64,000 nucleotides of DNA from Bdellovibrio sp. KM01 (GCF_013752535.1 NZ_CP058348.1:1984001-2048000); one strand, 5' to 3'. Shown: positions 1 to 9,260, counted from the first letter of the stretch. Translations and numbers: made by a program. The notes: generated from the letters alone by a model not told the origin.

Positions 1-1
1 T

Positions 2-739
2 CAAGCAAAAGTGATCGCATCCCCTTCGCAAGACATTTTGCTTTTGCCATCCTACTGGGCGCACACGATGAACAGACAGAATCTTTTGTTTGTGACATCA
101 GAAAATGCTTTGTCGCTAAAGATTGCACCGGACTTTCTGGATCCCGTTATCACAAAGCGCAGTCTTTATTTTTATCCTCTTTACTGGATGAAGACGGGCT
201 TTAAAACTTCCGGCAACAACAGCTTTGAGGAATTTCTTAAAGACAAAAAAGCCACGACATTGTTTTTATTGAACGACGAAGACTTGTTGCTTAATCACTT
301 CCAGATTTGGCAGGACAAAGGCTGGCTCGCTTTAGTTCAACAAAAAAAGATTCTCACTTTGCCACTGGATCAGTTGGTCTTGAATGATAAAGCCGAAGGC
401 GCAAGAGAACTTCCCTTGAATGAATCAAATCCCGATCTAACAGTTCAGGATGACCTGAGTGCCCTTTTGGTGTGGGGAGCAGCTATCCCAGCCGCCTCTG
501 ATAAAAAAGAGCTGGCAATCGAGATTCTGACCGCCTTAACGGCAAACTCCATTCAGGAACAAAACCTGATGAAGACACCGTTTAACAGCACTCTTCATGA
601 ATTAACCACGCCGGTACTTCCACCACAAAGAAGAGCTACGCATATTCGTGAATTGAAATTAAAAGGCACAATCTTGATTGGCACTAAGAATTTGGAAGCA
701 CCCAAAAAATTAAGAGATGAGTTTAATCTGATCTTATAA
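2..739 (+). CDS. Extracellular solute-binding protein, C-terminal part (partial)
   Basis: The frame is open to the left edge of the window, so this is the 3' part of a longer gene; the GTG at 11 is probably internal. The visible 240 or so residues resemble the C-terminal lobe of a type-2 ABC-transporter substrate-binding protein. A late segment reading AIPAASDKKELAIEILTALT is typical of the part of such proteins that lists non-terminal helices before the end. The substrate cannot be told from this fragment. The stop codon overlaps the end of the convergent lipoprotein gene by 17 bases. The assignment is by general resemblance; other two-lobe periplasmic proteins are possible. Confidence 0.55.
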   Translation, partial: QAKVIASPSQDILLLPSYWAHTMNRQNLLFVTSENALSLKIAPDFLDPVITKRSLYFYPLYWMKTGFKTSGNNSFEEFLKDKKATTLFLLNDEDLLLNHFQIWQDKGWLALVQQKKILTLPLDQLVLNDKAEGARELPLNESNPDLTVQDDLSALLVWGAAIPAASDKKELAIEILTALTANSIQEQNLMKTPFNSTLHELTTPVLPPQRRATHIRELKLKGTILIGTKNLEAPKKLRDEFNLIL

Positions 740-1214
740 CTGTATAGCGAGTCACAGCATTCCCACTCGTAGAAGGCGTGCTGTTCGCATCATATCCCGT
801 CAACGTCAAAACAATCGCATTCGTACCGTTTCTTAAAGCGGAACCTTTAAGAACAATATTGAAGCGGCCATTGCGGCAAGTTCCGTAACCCGTCGCTGTA
901 GAACCGGACATATCGTAAACCGCCGAAGCTGTTGCTGCCGCCCCATTCACTGTCACCGTGATTCGGTGAGTGGGAAAAGTCGAAGCATAACAAGCACCAC
1001 TCATCTCCACATAGCGTGCTGCCACGATAGAACCCAAGCTGTAAGCGTCAGCTACAAGCTGCAGTTCAGTCGAAGAAGGATCAGTATTCAATGTATGTGA
1101 ATTTGGATTCGAAGGATCATCCGTCAAAAGAGAATTATCTGACGTCGGTGCACAAGACACCAGAAGCGCCATCATCGCGAAACTGGTCGCGAATTTAGAT
1201 AAATCGGATTTCAT
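723..1214 (-). CDS. Small secreted lipoprotein, function unknown
   Basis: The protein has 163 residues and an N-terminal hydrophobic stretch ending in the lipobox LVSC, so Cys21 is the expected lipidated residue. The mature part is rich in Ser, Thr and Asn and has two further Cys (about 95 and 113) that could form a disulphide. The latter half reads like a beta-sandwich of repeated strands, as in small surface adhesin-like domains. The ATG start is supported by a GGGGGA ribosome-binding site 6-8 bases upstream. I do not recognise the family. It is monocistronic as far as can be seen. Confidence 0.75.
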   Translation of the reverse strand: MKSDLSKFATSFAMMALLVSCAPTSDNSLLTDDPSNPNSHTLNTDPSSTELQLVADAYSLGSIVAARYVEMSGACYASTFPTHRITVTVNGAAATASAVYDMSGSTATGYGTCRNGRFNIVLKGSALRNGTNAIVLTLTGYDANSTPSTSGNAVTRYTVIRSD

Positions 1215-1264
1215 AGAAAGTCCCCCGTTCCTTTAGAATAAACGAGGGAGCGACCAGAACTGAA

Positions 1265-2182
1265 TCAATTTTTAGAAAAGTCCAGTTTTGAGACAATTTT
1301 CTGCTCGAGAGCAATGGGACTTAGGAATAAGAAGTATGTGGAAAGCATTATAGTCGCAAACGGCATAAGGCCCATAAAGATCCCGATTCCCAAGTGCATT
1401 CCCACTCCTATAAGCAACCAGATATGGCGGCTCTTATTCCAGATCACCATGGGCGGGAAATAGACTTCAAAAATGATCGTCATATACCCCAACACTGGAA
1501 TCACCCACGGGATCTGCCGTAAGAAACTAAAATCCACCGTCGTCATTTGGGGATTTGCTAGCACCGACCATAAAGCAGTTCCATCCCACCAACTATAACC
1601 TTTTAGTTTTTCCCAGCCGGTATAGGCATAGATCGCCATGATTTGAACCTGCATCATGCGAATCATCATGCTGGAAACCATGTCCGAAGGCCTAAAGGTT
1701 TTCTTTTTACGAATCAGATTCAGAACACTCAATCGTTCGCAGGAGTTCGTAAAGATCAGATAAAATAAGAATAGCGAACCAATCACATCGGCACCAAAGT
1801 GCGCGGGATAATTACGATTCAAAAATCCAATATTTATAATCCACGCGAGCGCCGTAAAAACCCGCCCACCAATACCCAGAGTTAACAGTGCAAACAAAAG
1901 CACAACCAGAATATTGATTTGCAGATTCATGGAATCAGGCCAAAAGTTCCAAGAAAACATCGGTCTGCCAAACTCTGGCAGAATCAAAAGAGCTTTTTCT
2001 TTCGGGAGCCAACTCGCATCCGTGAAATACCACAGATTATAAAATCTCATGATACTCATATATAAAAAAGTCCCGCACAAAGTGATGCGAAGAAATGCCA
2101 GCCCTAATAAGTTCTGTGGAGCAAACCAGAATTCATCCCACAATGCCCAAGCTTTTTTAATTTGAAATTGAAAATGCTTCAC
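1265..2182 (-). CDS. HTTM-domain integral membrane protein
   Basis: This 305-residue protein has many hydrophobic segments and resembles the HTTM family, the horizontally transferred transmembrane domain related to vitamin K-dependent gamma-carboxylase. Supporting motifs are FLRITLCGTFLYMSIMRFYN near the N terminus, RNYPAHFGAD around residue 123, the QIMAIYAYTGWEKL segment, and the end of the fold containing GMHLGIGIFMGLMPF. It starts with GTG, which overlaps the stop of the preceding gene (GTGA) behind a GGAG site, so the two are translationally coupled. In bacteria, most HTTM proteins are uncharacterised; carboxylase activity should not be assumed. Confidence 0.8.
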   Translation of the reverse strand: MKHFQFQIKKAWALWDEFWFAPQNLLGLAFLRITLCGTFLYMSIMRFYNLWYFTDASWLPKEKALLILPEFGRPMFSWNFWPDSMNLQINILVVLLFALLTLGIGGRVFTALAWIINIGFLNRNYPAHFGADVIGSLFLFYLIFTNSCERLSVLNLIRKKKTFRPSDMVSSMMIRMMQVQIMAIYAYTGWEKLKGYSWWDGTALWSVLANPQMTTVDFSFLRQIPWVIPVLGYMTIIFEVYFPPMVIWNKSRHIWLLIGVGMHLGIGIFMGLMPFATIMLSTYFLFLSPIALEQKIVSKLDFSKN

Positions 2183-2739
2183 AGCAACTCCTCATCACCA
2201 GGACTGTTGCAACGAACAGAAGCCTTGGCTGCGCGACGCTCTTGAGACATATCCAACAAATTCACTTCGCTTTTTGAAACCGCTTCATCCAACAATGGCA
2301 AAGTTTCGATGACATGCTCCATGTCTATACTTTCTGCTTCGGGAAACTGCTTGCACAACCAGGGGCCAAAGACCTGGCGCAGACGACGAGGATCCATCAC
2401 CATATATCGCATCACAGCCCATTCTCTTTTCCGACTAAGACTGGGCATCGTTTTTTCTGATTCTGCAAAAGGAAATGCTGTGATCAACGGTTCGCGATAG
2501 GCTCCATTTTGGGCCATCGGATAATTCACAACGACTTTAAGATACATGGGATGTGCTGGGTCCGGAGAAAAGAAATTCCATCCAGCATTGAGGCCGACCT
2601 GATTAGCATAGGGGCCGAAAAACTTAGAAGCGACACGCCCAAAGTAAGAACTTACGTTGGGCATGACCATAATTGCACAGATATTATAAACGATCCAAAT
2701 ACTTGCCAGGATCTTAAGTAACGGCTTCACCTTCGCCAT
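2179..2739 (-). CDS. Single-pass membrane partner of the HTTM protein
   Basis: About 186 residues with one N-terminal membrane segment (LLKILASIWIVYNICAIMVM) followed by a soluble domain containing WNFFSPDPAHPMYLKV. A W-x-F-x-P-x-P motif after one membrane helix is common in proteins encoded beside HTTM genes. The frame is open further upstream (to 2850), but that part lies inside scpB. I chose the ATG at 2739 because the membrane segment begins just after it and a GGAGAGG lies upstream. It overlaps the end of scpB by 26 bases and the HTTM start by 4, so the three may be co-transcribed. Function unknown. Confidence 0.7.
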   Translation of the reverse strand: MAKVKPLLKILASIWIVYNICAIMVMPNVSSYFGRVASKFFGPYANQVGLNAGWNFFSPDPAHPMYLKVVVNYPMAQNGAYREPLITAFPFAESEKTMPSLSRKREWAVMRYMVMDPRRLRQVFGPWLCKQFPEAESIDMEHVIETLPLLDEAVSKSEVNLLDMSQERRAAKASVRCNSPGDEELL

Positions 2740-4249
2740 CAATCTCGTCCGCCTCTCCATAGAACGGTAGTTCGTCCTCATCAGATGACTCCCCTTCTTC
2801 GTTATCAGCGTATACTTGATCGTCAGAAGCCATCTCCATGTCTTCATCATTGTCGAAAGCTTCTTCGGCTGCAGTCAATTCATTTTCCAGCTCAGCATCA
2901 GCAGACATTTCCTCAGAACCTGCTGCATCGGTTTCAGCAACTGTTTCTGTCGCTCCACCCTCAGTAGATTCTTCGGAATCAGCTGATTTACCCGCTTTCA
3001 ATGCTGCCATTTTAGCGGCACTTTCTGCGGCTTTGATTTGCACCAAAGTCGTTCCAGCGGCCAAAGCATCATCATATTTTTTCAACCAATTTGCATCACG
3101 CGTTGGCACTGGTTCATCCATCGCCAAAGCTTCACGGATGTTTTGGGCGCGCTCAAGATCGCGTTTTTCAGCCTGACGGCGTTTTTCTTCTTCAAAGAAA
3201 GTCGAAGAAGTCGTGATTTCTTCAAGCTGGTTCGAAATTTTCATCAATTCATCTTCACCAGATGAGTAGCTTACGTGTTCAACATCAGTTGCTACCAATG
3301 AATCTGTGATAGATGCCAATGTCGGTTTTTCTTCCGCCATTTGCTCATCCATACCGTCCGGCAACAATTCGTCGATTTGTGACAATGTCGGAAGCTCTTT
3401 CAAAGATCTTAGGCCAAAAATTTCCAAGAACTTGCGAGTCGTACCGTATTGCATAGGACGACCTGGAAGATCTGATTTACCTTCAAAGGAAACCAGGTTT
3501 TTTTCCATCAACGCACGCAACAAGTGACCAGACTCTACGCCACGGATTTCATCCACATCGGATTTCACGCAGGGCTGTTTGTAAGCCACGATAGAAAGAG
3601 TTTCCAAAGCTGGCCCCGAAAGCTTGAATTGACGAGCTTTCAAAGTACGTTTTAGGAAATCCATATTGTCAATTTTGGTGCGCAGCTGGTAGCCACCTGG
3701 AACTTCTTCCAAAGTAACACCACGACGGCCGCCCGCGTATTCCACAGCCAATTGATCTAAAGCTCTGCGGATTTTATCGCCTTTGATGTTTGTACCTTTA
3801 AATAGGAGCTTGATCGAAGCCAAAGAAACTGGACGATCAGAAGCAAACAAGATGCTTTCTACGATACTTTCCAAGCGCTCTTCGTCTACGAATTCAACTT
3901 CTTCGATATCTGCAGATTCAAAACCATCAAGTTCTGTACCCTCAACAGAAACATCATCAGCCCCTTCAGAAGCTTCCATTTCAGCCGCTTCGTCATCAGT
4001 TGCTTCCGGCAGGAAACCTTCAGATTCTTCCTCTTCTTGAAGGAAGATAGAAGTGTCTGCTTCGATACCATCAAGCTCATTCAATTCATCAGAGCCTTCT
4101 TCTGCAGAAGTTTCTTCTGTTTCTTCAGCAGTCATTTCAAAAGTGACTTCCTCGGTTTCAACTTCCGTCGCCACAGCAACTTCGTTTTCCATCACTTCTG
4201 TGTCTAAAACTTCTTTATTCTTTTTGGAGTTCTTTTTCTTCTTAGACAT
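2714..4249 (-). CDS. scpB: Segregation and condensation protein B with long acidic extensions
   Basis: ScpB is the winged-helix (kite) subunit of the SMC-ScpAB condensin that compacts and segregates chromosomes. The core is at about residues 127-290, with VESILFASDRPVSLASIKLL, the ETLSIVAYKQPCVKSDVDEIRG helix pair and the GRPMQYGTTRKFLEIFGL wing. Typical ScpB has about 180-200 residues; this one has 511. The first 126 residues are almost entirely Glu, Asp, Thr and Ser, and the last 220 are Glu/Ala-rich with another acidic end. It lies 2 bases after scpA, whose tail is also acidic. Core identity is secure; the role of the tails is unknown. Confidence 0.95.
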   Translation of the reverse strand: MSKKKKNSKKNKEVLDTEVMENEVAVATEVETEEVTFEMTAEETEETSAEEGSDELNELDGIEADTSIFLQEEEESEGFLPEATDDEAAEMEASEGADDVSVEGTELDGFESADIEEVEFVDEERLESIVESILFASDRPVSLASIKLLFKGTNIKGDKIRRALDQLAVEYAGGRRGVTLEEVPGGYQLRTKIDNMDFLKRTLKARQFKLSGPALETLSIVAYKQPCVKSDVDEIRGVESGHLLRALMEKNLVSFEGKSDLPGRPMQYGTTRKFLEIFGLRSLKELPTLSQIDELLPDGMDEQMAEEKPTLASITDSLVATDVEHVSYSSGEDELMKISNQLEEITTSSTFFEEEKRRQAEKRDLERAQNIREALAMDEPVPTRDANWLKKYDDALAAGTTLVQIKAAESAAKMAALKAGKSADSEESTEGGATETVAETDAAGSEEMSADAELENELTAAEEAFDNDEDMEMASDDQVYADNEEGESSDEDELPFYGEADEIDGEGEAVT

Positions 4250-4251
4250 TT

Positions 4252-5631
4252 CTACGCCTCAGCTTCAGTCTTAGGATCAGTATCAATAAATTCTTCAAAA
4301 ACTAGATCAGATTCAGCAACAACATCTTCAGATGTGGCAACCATTTCAGCAGCCACGACAGCTATTGCATCCGCCGGTTCAAAAGTCGCAACTTCAAGTT
4401 GTTCTTCAACTTCTGTTTCAACAAATGAATCAGAAGTCGCCTCAACGACAGTTTCAAAAGGTGCTTCCACTTGTGTTTCGGCGATCGCTTCAAGCTGAAG
4501 TTCAACTTCAGACTCAATGCCTGCTTCTGTTTCAATAACAGATTCCGCCATCATTTCAACTTGAGGCTCTGCCGGAAGTTCTTCTTCAACTTGTTCGTCG
4601 CTGAATAGCTCGCCTTCAGCGGCCAGGATTTCTTCGTCAGAAGCTGCTTCCGCGCCCTCTTCTTTTTCCAAGAAGTCCAGCTCAGCATCCATACCAGCGA
4701 TCTCCGCTGTTAGGTCAGACATACCTGCTGTGAAATCCATTGGAGTCTCGACAAAGCTCATTTGAGCTTGCTGTTCAGCCGGAGCCTCATCAGCACTGTC
4801 GTCCATAAGATCTGCTGTTGGATCTGCTTTTTTAGCGTCAGCCATCATTTGTTCAGCAATGCGGTCGGCACCCATAGAGTCGTACTCTTCCACACGGGAC
4901 AGAACGTCTGTTTCGATTGGTTTTTTAGTATCAACCCAGATGTCTGAATAAACTTCTGATTGGTAAAGACCTACGAAGCCCATTTTACCAAGCTCAAGCA
5001 AAGACAGGAACGTGATTAAAGCCTGACGAGCGCGATCTTCTGTCGCATTCACCAATTCCATCATCGTGATTTTACGACCTACGATAAGATAGTCTTTCAA
5101 CTCCAGTACGCGGCTGGAGATGGATTGAGCTTTTGCTTTAACTTCATGGACTTTCTTTTTAACAGAACGCAAAACTTTACGATAAGAAGAGATCAACGCA
5201 AACAGGGCGTTGTCTTCAAGAATGATTTCGTCTTCTTTTTCATCCAGTTTTTCACGGGAGCCACGCAACCAAACATCACGACCCACCAAAGGACGATCAT
5301 AAAGAAGCTTCGCGGCCTCTTGGTATTTTTGGTATTCCAAAAGTTTTTGAACCAACTCTTTACGTGGATCTTCCTGCTCGATCACTTCGCCATTCTCATT
5401 ATATTGAGGCAGAAGCATGCGGGATTTGATTTGGATCAAAGTTGAAGCCATGGCGATGAACTCACCTGCTACTTCCAGATCCAATTCTTTCATCAAACGA
5501 ATATAATCAAGGTATTGCTTTGTGATCTCATGGATTTTGATATCCATAATATCCATCTCTTCCTTACGGATGAGATATAGCAACAAGCCCAATGGTCCTT
5601 CAAACTTGGGCAATTGAACTGTAATACTCAT
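4252..5631 (-). CDS. scpA: Segregation and condensation protein A with acidic C-terminal tail
   Basis: ScpA is the kleisin that bridges the SMC heads. The N-terminal part is clear: a start like VQLPKFEGPLGLLLYLIRKE, then MDIMDIKIHEITKQYLDYI, and a middle with ITMMELVNATEDRARQALITFLSLLELGK followed by the VYSDIWV segment, which is the C-terminal winged helix that contacts SMC. This covers roughly residues 1-245. The remaining 210 or so residues are low complexity, dominated by Glu, Ala, Val and Ser, with repeated ET/VE units such as VETEVEEQ. Normal ScpA is about 250 residues. It is the first gene of the scpA-scpB pair. Confidence 0.95.
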   Translation of the reverse strand: MSITVQLPKFEGPLGLLLYLIRKEEMDIMDIKIHEITKQYLDYIRLMKELDLEVAGEFIAMASTLIQIKSRMLLPQYNENGEVIEQEDPRKELVQKLLEYQKYQEAAKLLYDRPLVGRDVWLRGSREKLDEKEDEIILEDNALFALISSYRKVLRSVKKKVHEVKAKAQSISSRVLELKDYLIVGRKITMMELVNATEDRARQALITFLSLLELGKMGFVGLYQSEVYSDIWVDTKKPIETDVLSRVEEYDSMGADRIAEQMMADAKKADPTADLMDDSADEAPAEQQAQMSFVETPMDFTAGMSDLTAEIAGMDAELDFLEKEEGAEAASDEEILAAEGELFSDEQVEEELPAEPQVEMMAESVIETEAGIESEVELQLEAIAETQVEAPFETVVEATSDSFVETEVEEQLEVATFEPADAIAVVAAEMVATSEDVVAESDLVFEEFIDTDPKTEAEA

Positions 5632-5676
5632 GAAAGCGGTCCCCTCTAAAACGTTCTGAATGAATGGAATTTCTGT

Positions 5677-6342
5677 TTAAGAAATTCCGAACCCAGCCAG
5701 AGCTAACGTAAGTAAACTTTGTGCACTCCAAAACACAGGGATTGCCAAAATACGCAATGCACCTGTCAAAACCAATCCCATCAATACCATGCTGGTGATT
5801 TGTTCATTCTGTTCCAATTTGTAATTCAATTGGGCCGGCAAGAATCTTGCGAGCACTTTTCCGCCATCCAATGGATGCAGCGGGATCATATTGAAAAACG
5901 CCAGGAACAAGTTTGTCATCAAAAATGCTTTTAAAATCTCGAACACCGGTTTGAAATAAATCGATGCGGAAAAAAACTTCGCCAGGAAGCCTATAAGGAA
6001 CGCTGCAACAATCGCCAACAGAATATTCGAAAGCGGACCAGCAAGAGCAATCCAGAACATATCCACACGGGGATTTTTTAAATTCCGGGAGTTCACTGGG
6101 ACTGGCTTGGCCCAACCGAAGAAAATCGGAGTTGCCAGAACGATAGACACCAATGGCAAAATAAATGTACCGATCATATCCATATGAACCAAAGGGTTCA
6201 TAGAAAGACGGCCCATTTGTTCCGCAGTATTGTCACCACGCAGACGCGCAACCCAACCGTGTGCGAATTCGTGAAAGCACAGTGCGAAAAGAAAAGGGAT
6301 AAAATAAATGCCAATCTTGGCGCCGATTTCTGCAATATCCAT
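5677..6342 (-). CDS. Site-2 protease family (M50) membrane metalloprotease
   Basis: A 221-residue polytopic protein with the zinc-binding HEFAH motif (HExxH) at about residues 24-28 and NMIPLHPLDGG at about 151, which supplies the third metal ligand (the Asp of LDGG). It belongs to the short YwhC-like group without a PDZ domain. Such proteins cleave substrates inside the membrane; the substrate here is unknown. The gene lies upstream of scpA on the same strand, 45 bases away, and may share its transcript. Confidence 0.88.
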   Translation of the reverse strand: MDIAEIGAKIGIYFIPFLFALCFHEFAHGWVARLRGDNTAEQMGRLSMNPLVHMDMIGTFILPLVSIVLATPIFFGWAKPVPVNSRNLKNPRVDMFWIALAGPLSNILLAIVAAFLIGFLAKFFSASIYFKPVFEILKAFLMTNLFLAFFNMIPLHPLDGGKVLARFLPAQLNYKLEQNEQITSMVLMGLVLTGALRILAIPVFWSAQSLLTLALAGFGIS

Positions 6343-6372
6343 ATATTTACCTTCAGAGATTAGACGGCAAAC

Positions 6373-6420
6373 CTAGACCCTTGTCTAGTGTGAGACGTCA
6401 TTTGCACATAATAAGTGCAA
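6373..6420. promoter_or_regulatory. Two small palindromes in the divergent intergenic region
   Basis: The gap between the M50 protease and the acyl-CoA dehydrogenase contains a perfect 6-bp inverted repeat CTAGAC-4-GTCTAG (6373-6388) and a second one, TTGCAC-7-GTGCAA (6402-6420). They could be operators for a regulator of either divergent gene. The regulator cannot be identified from sequence. Confidence 0.3.
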
Positions 6421-6469
6421 TCATCATAACACAGTCCGTTAAGAGAAAAGCTCCTGTCCTTCCAACCTC

Positions 6470-6498
6470 TTGAATAAAAATCGCGATCTGGATATGGT
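6470..6498 (+). promoter_or_regulatory. Sigma-70-type promoter of the acyl-CoA dehydrogenase
   Basis: TTGAAT at 6470-6475 and TATGGT at 6493-6498 are separated by 17 bases. A start of transcription about 7 bases later would give a 5' leader of about 30 bases ending in the GAGGGAG ribosome-binding site before the ATG at 6535. Confidence 0.45.
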
Positions 6499-6534
6499 CT
6501 TCCGACTTGTTAATTAACGTATGAGGGAGAAACC

Positions 6535-7701
6535 ATGTCTGACGTAACTAATGCACGTCCAGCTTTGACAACACTATCTGAAGATGAAGTAGCTTTCCGT
6601 GATGCTGTAAGAGCATTCGCAGAATCTGAAATCAAACCCCATGTGACACACATGGACGAAAAAGCTGAGATGAACAAAGACATTCTTAAAAAGCTTTTCG
6701 AAATGGGTTTGATGGGTATCGAAACTCCGGAAAAATACGGCGGCGCTGGTTCCACTTTCACAATGGCTTGCTTGGCCGTTGAAGAAATCGGTCGCGTAGA
6801 CGGTTCTGTCTCTGTCCTTGTTGACGTACAAAACACTCTAACTACAAACGCATTCCTTAAATGGGGTACTGAAGCGCAAAAAGAAAAATACTTGGGCGCC
6901 ATGGCTTCTAAATGGGTTGGCGCTTACGCTTTGTCTGAATCATCTTCTGGTTCAGATGCGTTCGCCTTGAAACTTAAAGCAGAAGACAAAGGTGATAAAT
7001 GGGTTTTGAACGGTTCAAAACTTTGGATCACAAACGGTAACGAAGCGGACGTATTCATCTGCTTCGCAAATATCGATATGGCTAAAGGCTATAAAGGTAT
7101 CACAGCGTTCATCGTTGAGAAATCTTTCAAAGGCTTCAAAGTTGGTAAAAAAGAAGACAAACTAGGTATCCGCGCTTCTTCAACTTGCGAACTGTTGTTT
7201 GAAAACTGCGAAGTACCAAAAGAAAACGTACTGGGCGAAGTTGGCAAAGGCTATAAAATCGCTATCGAAACATTGAATGAAGGTCGCATCGGTATCGGCG
7301 CGCAAATGATCGGTATCGCTCAAGGCGCTTACGAAGCGGCGTTGGGTTATGTTAAAGGTCGTGAGCAATTCGGCAAACCAATCGCTCATTTCCAAGGTGT
7401 TCAATTCCAACTGGCAGAAATGCGTACAGAGTTGGAAGCCGCTCGTTTGATGGTTTACAATGCCGCTCGTTTAAAAGACGCGGGTCTTGATTTCATCGAA
7501 TCAGCAGCGATGGCTAAACTTTACTCTTCTCGCGCAGCTGAAAAGATCACTTCCAAAGCGATCGATTTGTTCGGCGGCAACGGATTCACTAAAGAATACC
7601 CTGTTGAAAAGTTCTGGAGAGATGCAAAAATTGGTCAAATCTATGAAGGTACGACTAACATGCAGCTTCAAACGATCGCTAAAATGGAATTGGACAAATA
7701 G
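6535..7701 (+). CDS. Acyl-CoA dehydrogenase (short-chain/butyryl type)
   Basis: FAD-dependent enzyme of 388 residues that introduces the alpha-beta double bond into acyl-CoA, passing electrons to ETF. The family order is complete: an N-terminal helical domain, the middle beta domain with YALSESSSGSDA and KLWITNGNEAD, and the C-terminal helical domain with GREQFGKPIAHFQ and a late GGNGFTKEYPVEKFWRD. Glu in IYEGTTNMQ at about residue 371 is in the position of the catalytic base of short-chain and butyryl-CoA dehydrogenases. The ATG follows a strong GAGGGAG site. The chain length of the substrate is inferred only from the position of the base. Confidence 0.95.
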   Translation: MSDVTNARPALTTLSEDEVAFRDAVRAFAESEIKPHVTHMDEKAEMNKDILKKLFEMGLMGIETPEKYGGAGSTFTMACLAVEEIGRVDGSVSVLVDVQNTLTTNAFLKWGTEAQKEKYLGAMASKWVGAYALSESSSGSDAFALKLKAEDKGDKWVLNGSKLWITNGNEADVFICFANIDMAKGYKGITAFIVEKSFKGFKVGKKEDKLGIRASSTCELLFENCEVPKENVLGEVGKGYKIAIETLNEGRIGIGAQMIGIAQGAYEAALGYVKGREQFGKPIAHFQGVQFQLAEMRTELEAARLMVYNAARLKDAGLDFIESAAMAKLYSSRAAEKITSKAIDLFGGNGFTKEYPVEKFWRDAKIGQIYEGTTNMQLQTIAKMELDK

Positions 7702-7781
7702 TTCGGCGGGAGCCGAGAAAGCTGCAGCGCCGGCAGGCGCGAAAGCTGGACTTCGTCTCACCATTGATTCAAAATGGTCAG

Positions 7782-9260
7782 ATGAAACGTTTTCTTCCGG
7801 CCCTTTTACTTTTAGTTTCTATCTACGCTCAAGGTGCTGATTCAAAGTCAGCACCTTTTGTTTTTCGTCTGCATCTTTCTGGCGAGCCCACACAAATGGA
7901 TCCGAATCGCCAAAAGACTTCAGCCTCCAGTTATCTTTTAGCGAATCTTTTCCGCAATATTTATATCTATGATAACGAAAAGGGACTGGTTCCTGATCTG
8001 GGTTCGTGTACTCGCGAAAAATCACAAGCTCTGGTCTGTAAGTTAAAGAAAGACCTTCAGTGGAGTGATGGCTCTCGACTGACTTCTGCGGATTTTCTGC
8101 GTACTTACAAGAAAATGTTAAATCCAAAAGTCGCAGCCCCGCGTGCAGATTTACTGTTTAAAGTTAAAAACGCCGAAGACATTTATAATGGCCTTAAAGA
8201 GGTCGACACCTTAGGCATCACCACCCCCGACCCGGTGACTTTGCGCTTTGAGTTTCAAGGCAAAGCCCCGGACTTTGAATACAATCTGACAAGTTTTTTA
8301 CTCGCCCCCACCAAAGAAGACGTGAAAGTTTACTCGGGCCCTTACAAATTGAAAGAGTGGTTGCAAGGTCAACGAATCACCCTGGAACCTAATTTCAATT
8401 ATCAAGGCGGCCACCCACAGCGTCCATTCGTGGAGTTTCTTTTCATCGAAGAAGACACTGTCGCTTTACAGTTGTACGAAAAGAACCAGCTACAATTACT
8501 GCGCAGACTGCCCACTTTGTTTATTCCAAAATCGAAAAACCGCCCGGACTTCCACTGGATTTCAGCGATTCGTTTTGACTATTTGGGCTTCGGACCTGAG
8601 CTACAGAAAAGCGACGAGCTTCGTAAAGCTTTGACTTACTCTCTCAACTATCCGGAATTGCAAAAGCTTTTTTCTTCAAAAGGCCGCCCGGGCTGTGCTG
8701 GACTTCCTGATTCTTGGTTTCCAGAAAAAGCCCCCTGCTATGATTTCGATCTTAAAAAAGTTCCAAAAGTTAAAACCGACAAAACTTTCACATTGATGTT
8801 TTCATCTTTAGGTGGCGAAGATCATAAGCGTGCGACGGAATGGATGCAGGCCCAGTGGCAAAAGAATGCAAACCTTCGCTTGCACCTGGAAATGAAAGAG
8901 AACAAAGTTTTCATCAATGAGCTGCAAACCAATCCCCCGGCAATGTTCAGAAAAGGCATTGCTCCGGACCGACCGACTTGTCTGGCAGCACTTGAAAATT
9001 TTGCCAGCGATAGCCCTGAAAATTACATTCAGCTGAAAAGTCCCGAATATGACAAAATCCTCGAGCAATTGGGGAACTCCGTGAAAACTGCTGAACAGAA
9101 AAAATTATGTCTCACAGGGGTCAGATATTTAATGGATCGGAACCTGATCATTCCCTTGGGCGCTTTTGATTTTGCTATGTTGATCAAGCCGGAATTTGTT
9201 GGATGGAAATTCAATCAAATGAATCAGCTGGACTTGTCGCAGTTACATCCAAGACCTTAA
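7782..9260 (+). CDS. Periplasmic oligopeptide-type solute-binding protein (SBP_bac_5)
   Basis: About 492 residues with a signal peptide (MKRFLPALLLLVSIYAQG) and the OppA/DppA family order. Recognisable motifs are LSGEPTQMDPNRQ at the start of the mature protein, LKKDLQWSDGSRLTSADF, and a later segment with LRKALTYSLNY, where the family usually has R-A-ISYAIDR. It would bind peptides or similar solutes outside the cell. No permease or ATPase gene lies beside it. I prefer the ATG at 7782 over a TTG at 7764 because the signal peptide starts there; the ribosome-binding site is weak. A GC-rich hairpin (GCGCC-4-GGCGC, 7727-7740) lies between it and the acyl-CoA dehydrogenase gene. Confidence 0.85.
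   Translation: MKRFLPALLLLVSIYAQGADSKSAPFVFRLHLSGEPTQMDPNRQKTSASSYLLANLFRNIYIYDNEKGLVPDLGSCTREKSQALVCKLKKDLQWSDGSRLTSADFLRTYKKMLNPKVAAPRADLLFKVKNAEDIYNGLKEVDTLGITTPDPVTLRFEFQGKAPDFEYNLTSFLLAPTKEDVKVYSGPYKLKEWLQGQRITLEPNFNYQGGHPQRPFVEFLFIEEDTVALQLYEKNQLQLLRRLPTLFIPKSKNRPDFHWISAIRFDYLGFGPELQKSDELRKALTYSLNYPELQKLFSSKGRPGCAGLPDSWFPEKAPCYDFDLKKVPKVKTDKTFTLMFSSLGGEDHKRATEWMQAQWQKNANLRLHLEMKENKVFINELQTNPPAMFRKGIAPDRPTCLAALENFASDSPENYIQLKSPEYDKILEQLGNSVKTAEQKKLCLTGVRYLMDRNLIIPLGAFDFAMLIKPEFVGWKFNQMNQLDLSQLHPRP

Noticed and set aside
2838-4274. Several Ser-rich frames opposite scpB and scpA
   Set aside because: These reflect the reverse complement of the acidic Glu/Asp codons (GAA, GAT), which read as Ser and Phe on the other strand.
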